Positions 5,326-8,413 of a stretch of DNA of 8,413 bases are shown in pieces. The stretch's first letter is position 1; each line of letters starts with the position of its first letter. The notes beneath the pieces were generated by a model. The model did not search any database. It had not been told where the DNA came from and was given only the letters and a program-made list of their open reading frames with translations. The translations under genes were made by a program, and so were the position numbers. Source of the DNA: Phycisphaeraceae bacterium (lineage in GTDB: Bacteria; Planctomycetota; Phycisphaerae; Phycisphaerales; Phycisphaeraceae); assembly GCA_016763955.1 (NCBI GenBank), contig JAESSU010000510.1:1-8413 (forward strand), given 5' to 3'.

Positions 5326-8300
5326 TTACAAACTCGCAAGCTGCTGCTTGAGTGAATCTACTTCTGCTTGTTTTTCTGTGAGCTGATCGCGGGTTTGTTG
5401 CACGAGATGGGCGGGCGCTTTGTCTGCGTAGCTTGGATTGGCTAAACGACCCTGCAAACCAGCAGCCTGTTTTTCAGCTGCAATGTTGAGCTTACCTAAA
5501 CGGTCTTTTTCTTCATCTGCATCAACGAGGTCATGCAAATATATTTCCATATCACCGAGCACTGCACTAGCTGCATTTTGAGGCTTGGTCGTGTCCACTG
5601 CAATATTTAATTCACTAATCGCAGCAAAGGTTTTAAGTAAACCTGCTGAAGTTTCAAGACGTGCTTTATTATCGCCGGTGGCTTTGACAGAACAGACAAC
5701 CTGCTGACGCGGAGAGATTTTGTAAGCGGTGCGCACCTGACGAATGGCAGTTACCACGTTGACAATTAAATCAAACTCTTTCGCTGCGTCTTCGTCGATC
5801 AATGCGTCAGTTGCAACAGGCCAAGCCGCATGAACAAGTAATTTACAGGCAGGCGATTTCAAACCTTCAACACCACGATTAGGTACAACATCGTTAAGAC
5901 GTTCCCAAAGTTTTTCTGTGATATAAGGCATCGCAGGATGCAATAAACGCAAAATAGTATCAAGTACCGTGGCTAATACATTAGCTTGTGCGCGGTTGGT
6001 TTTAATCGTCGGCTTAATCGCTTCAATATACCAGTCGCAAAAATCCCGCCAAACGAAATCATACAAACCATCAGCGTAAGGTTTAAACTCGTAACCCTTG
6101 ATCGACTTGGTCGTCGATGCAATAGTCTGAGCCAAACGCGAAAGTATCCAACGATCAGCGAGTGTGAGTTCACCGTTGTCACCACTACTTCCGCCCCCAG
6201 AAGGATGTTCCAGAGATTCAAGATTTGTTAAACTAAAGCGCACGGCATTCCAGAGTTTGTTGGCAAAGTTTCGACCCAAATCAAACTTTTCGCTGGTGTT
6301 TCTTGCTGCGGGCATTTCATCGGTGGCTTGTACTTTACCCACGGCAATGCCATAACTTGATGCCATCTTCTTGCCCTTGGCATGCGGGCTTTCTTGAATC
6401 GGCGCTGCCACTTTATAGCCGCGACCATCACCCACATACTTAGGCACAAAGCTCTCATTAGTATGCGGGCAAACCATGTCCACGGGCAAACGCACATCCT
6501 GAGTTTGCGTGGTCATACTCGTGAGCGTAAAACGCATTGCGTCCGAACCATGCAAGTGAATGATGTCGAACGGATCAACGCCATTACCTAGAGATTTACT
6601 CATCTTCTGGCCGTGACCATCCTGAATCATCGCGTGAATAAACACATCCTTAAACGGCAGATCGCCCCCCCGGAAGTATTTATTAAACATCACCATGCGA
6701 GACACCCACAACGTGATAATCTCACGTGCAGTGCATAGGACGGATGTTGGATTCCATGTCTTAAGTTCTGGTGTTTCGTTAGGCCAACCCATTGTGGACA
6801 TCGGCCATAACCCGGAGCTAAACCATGTGTCTAGGACGTCGGGGTCTTGGGTAAAACCCGCAGACTCTAATACCTTAACTGCTTGCGTATCATTTTCATC
6901 ACGGACACAAACACATTGCCGATTTGCATAGTGTTTAATATAGATTCGATCTTCACCCAAATCAGGAAACTCGCTGTCAATTCCAATTTCAGGAGCCCAC
7001 CAAATAGGAATCCGATGGCCCCACCATAGTTGGCGGCTGATACACCAGTCACGGATATCTTCGTGCCAACTTTGGAAATTTTTCGCATAGCGGGCGGGGT
7101 AAAATTTTAATTCGCCTGCATCTTCGGTGAAGGTTTTTTCGCCTTCTTCTTTCCAGACACAACCTTCACTTGGCTGACGCTGATCGGGAGACATCGCATT
7201 AAGTGCTTCACCCGCTAAACGCTGATCGGTCACTTTGACGTACCATTGATCACTTAGGTAAGGCTCAACGGGAACGTGGGAACGATAGCTGTGGCCGACA
7301 CTATGTTTGTAAGGTTTTTTCTCAACAAACAGATCGTTTGCTTCAAACCATTTGACGATTGCTTTGCGGGCTGCTTCACGAGATAAACCAATGAAAGGCG
7401 CAAGCTCAGTATTACTTTCTGCGTTTTCGGATTCCGGCCAACCGTGGGTGATGCTAATTGAAGCGTCTAATGCCATGACGTTGATGACAGCTAAATCGTG
7501 TCGCTGGCCGATGAGGTAGTCATTAGGATCATGAGCAGGGGTGACTTTCAAAAAGCCTGATGCAAATTTTGCTTTATCGTCTGACGATTCAGGGTCGCCA
7601 ATCACCACGTAATCATCACCAATGATGGGGATGATGCGGCCGACGATGGGGAGCTTGACGTATTGGCCGATGGTGTGCTTGTGAGCAGGATCATCAGGGT
7701 TCACAGCGACCGCGGTATCGCCGAGCATGGTTTCGGGACGAGTGGTTGCGACGGTGACAAACTCGCCGGTGAGATTGCCGTCTTTATCGCAGGTGGGATA
7801 TTTAAGATAGTAGAAAAACCCGCTAACGTCTTTGGCTTCGACTTCGTCATCTGAGAGCGCGGTTTGGGATGCAGGGTCCCAGTTGACTAAACGTTTGCCA
7901 CGGTAGATTAGGCCATCACTAAAGAGTTTAAAGAAAGCTTCGCGGACTGCTTTGGAGCATTGCGGATCCATGGTGAAGGCACGTCGATCCCAATCACAAG
8001 AGCAGCCCATGGCTTTGAGCTGGTCGGTAATGCGTTCTTCGTATTCATCTTTCCAATCTTGAACCAAGCCGATGAACTTGTCACGACCGCCTTGGCCCTC
8101 AAGTTCCATTTGTTTGTGTTCTTTAAGGGCAGGTTTGCCTTCCGCTTGGAGTCGATTATTAACGACGGTTTGGGTTGCGATGCCTGCATGATCCGTGCCG
8201 GGCATCCACATGGTGTTAAAACCTGCCATGCGATGATAGCGAATGAGGATGTATTGGAGGGTGTTGTTTAGAGCATGTCCCATGTGTAATGCGGCGGTGA

Positions 8301-8413
8301 CGTTTGGCGGTGGGATGACGATGGAATAGGGCGGCTTAACCTTACCCGTGTTGTCTTGGGTTCCTCCTAAAATATTAGTATTGGCAATTTTTATTCCCCC
8401 ACTCCAAAATCTA
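5326..8413 (-). CDS. valS: Valyl-tRNA synthetase (class Ia), 5' end beyond window edge
   Basis: Cytoplasmic enzyme that charges tRNA-Val and edits mischarged threonine. The frame stays open past the ATG at 8283 to the right edge, giving at least 1028 residues; the added codons encode KPPYSIVIPPPNVTAALH, which completes the HMGH signature (HIGH equivalent), so 8283 is not the start. Counting from 8283: GTDHAGIATQ (29-38); the CP1 editing domain with TTRPETMLGD (180-189) and KVTPAHDPND (246-255); CISRQLWWGHRIPIWW (414-429); DVLDTWFSSGLWP (482-494); KMSKS (560-564, bases 6592-6606). The anticodon-binding domain starts near NFANKLWNAVRF (672-683). The C-terminal coiled-coil arm spans about 919-985. 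Oddities are an extra ~57 residues at 604-660 (bases 6304-6474), a Gly/Ser-rich loop (695-701) and ~20 extra residues near 366-386. The insertions keep the frame open and all key motifs remain, so the enzyme should be functional. The promoter lies outside the window. Confidence 0.97.
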   Translation of the reverse strand, partial: RFWSGGIKIANTNILGGTQDNTGKVKPPYSIVIPPPNVTAALHMGHALNNTLQYILIRYHRMAGFNTMWMPGTDHAGIATQTVVNNRLQAEGKPALKEHKQMELEGQGGRDKFIGLVQDWKDEYEERITDQLKAMGCSCDWDRRAFTMDPQCSKAVREAFFKLFSDGLIYRGKRLVNWDPASQTALSDDEVEAKDVSGFFYYLKYPTCDKDGNLTGEFVTVATTRPETMLGDTAVAVNPDDPAHKHTIGQYVKLPIVGRIIPIIGDDYVVIGDPESSDDKAKFASGFLKVTPAHDPNDYLIGQRHDLAVINVMALDASISITHGWPESENAESNTELAPFIGLSREAARKAIVKWFEANDLFVEKKPYKHSVGHSYRSHVPVEPYLSDQWYVKVTDQRLAGEALNAMSPDQRQPSEGCVWKEEGEKTFTEDAGELKFYPARYAKNFQSWHEDIRDWCISRQLWWGHRIPIWWAPEIGIDSEFPDLGEDRIYIKHYANRQCVCVRDENDTQAVKVLESAGFTQDPDVLDTWFSSGLWPMSTMGWPNETPELKTWNPTSVLCTAREIITLWVSRMVMFNKYFRGGDLPFKDVFIHAMIQDGHGQKMSKSLGNGVDPFDIIHLHGSDAMRFTLTSMTTQTQDVRLPVDMVCPHTNESFVPKYVGDGRGYKVAAPIQESPHAKGKKMASSYGIAVGKVQATDEMPAARNTSEKFDLGRNFANKLWNAVRFSLTNLESLEHPSGGGSSGDNGELTLADRWILSRLAQTIASTTKSIKGYEFKPYADGLYDFVWRDFCDWYIEAIKPTIKTNRAQANVLATVLDTILRLLHPAMPYITEKLWERLNDVVPNRGVEGLKSPACKLLVHAAWPVATDALIDEDAAKEFDLIVNVVTAIRQVRTAYKISPRQQVVCSVKATGDNKARLETSAGLLKTFAAISELNIAVDTTKPQNAASAVLGDMEIYLHDLVDADEEKDRLGKLNIAAEKQAAGLQGRLANPSYADKAPAHLVQQTRDQLTEKQAEVDSLKQQLASL

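Noticed and set aside
6181..6201. Gly/Ser-rich stretch in ValRS (residues 695-701) as a sign of frameshift or engineered linker
   Set aside because: The frame and conserved motifs continue correctly on both sides, and this position is a surface loop before the LADRWILSRL helix where length varies among ValRS.
5973..8271. Several ORFs of 60-100 codons on both strands inside valS
   Set aside because: They lie in other frames of a strongly conserved gene, have no recognisable domains, and lack ribosome binding sites of note; they are shadows.
8280..8283. ATG at 8283 as the start of valS
   Set aside because: The frame continues without a stop to the window edge, and the upstream codons encode the conserved PPPNVT segment and the LH that completes the class I HMGH motif. 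Starting at 8283 would remove part of the ATP-binding signature.
1..8413. Defence system, CRISPR array, prophage or transposon
   Set aside because: No direct repeat arrays, transposase, integrase or defence-type domains were seen in any frame; all long ORFs are metabolic or housekeeping genes.

Overview
The window looks like ordinary chromosomal DNA from a bacterium of moderate GC content. It has long ORFs, short spacers, no RNA genes and no mobile elements or CRISPR. I suspect a planctomycete-like lineage (perhaps Phycisphaerae), because of the domain mix and the unusual insertions in the valyl-tRNA synthetase. This is an impression from memory, not a demonstrated assignment.

Layout. (1) Positions 1-1160, plus strand: the C-terminal part of an AMP-forming acyl-CoA/acyl-ACP synthetase, cut by the left edge. 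(2) 1161-1370: a spacer with two overlapping imperfect hairpins and a 9-bp dyad just before the next start. (3) 1371-3692, plus strand: a 773-residue fusion of a disulfide-less flavin/NAD(P) oxidoreductase domain with a NapH/CcoG-like membrane domain and two C-terminal [4Fe-4S] motifs. (4) 3693-3902: an AT-rich spacer with a plausible promoter and a clear ribosome binding site. (5) 3903-5195, plus strand: a complete glutamate dehydrogenase of the hexameric ~430-residue type. (6) 5196-5325: a convergent spacer with two strong perfect hairpins. (7) 5326-8413, minus strand: valyl-tRNA synthetase, complete at its C-terminus and cut by the right edge. Its reading frame stays open beyond the ATG at 8283, and the upstream codons encode the conserved PPPNVT...HMGH segment.

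The genes do not form an obvious pathway. The three plus-strand genes are separated by about 210 bp each and are probably separate transcription units. The fusion protein and glutamate dehydrogenase both handle nicotinamide cofactor electrons, but nothing in the sequence ties them together.

The most notable item is the fusion protein. The strand/GD motif that normally closes the FAD domain of thioredoxin-reductase-like enzymes lies at its extreme N-terminus, ahead of the GxGxxG FAD motif. It is missing from the expected place before the first membrane helix. This looks like a circular permutation that lets the flavin domain feed straight into a membrane iron-sulfur module. Secondary points of interest are a ~57-residue insertion in ValRS after KMSKS and an altered CGWVCSCG motif in the membrane domain.
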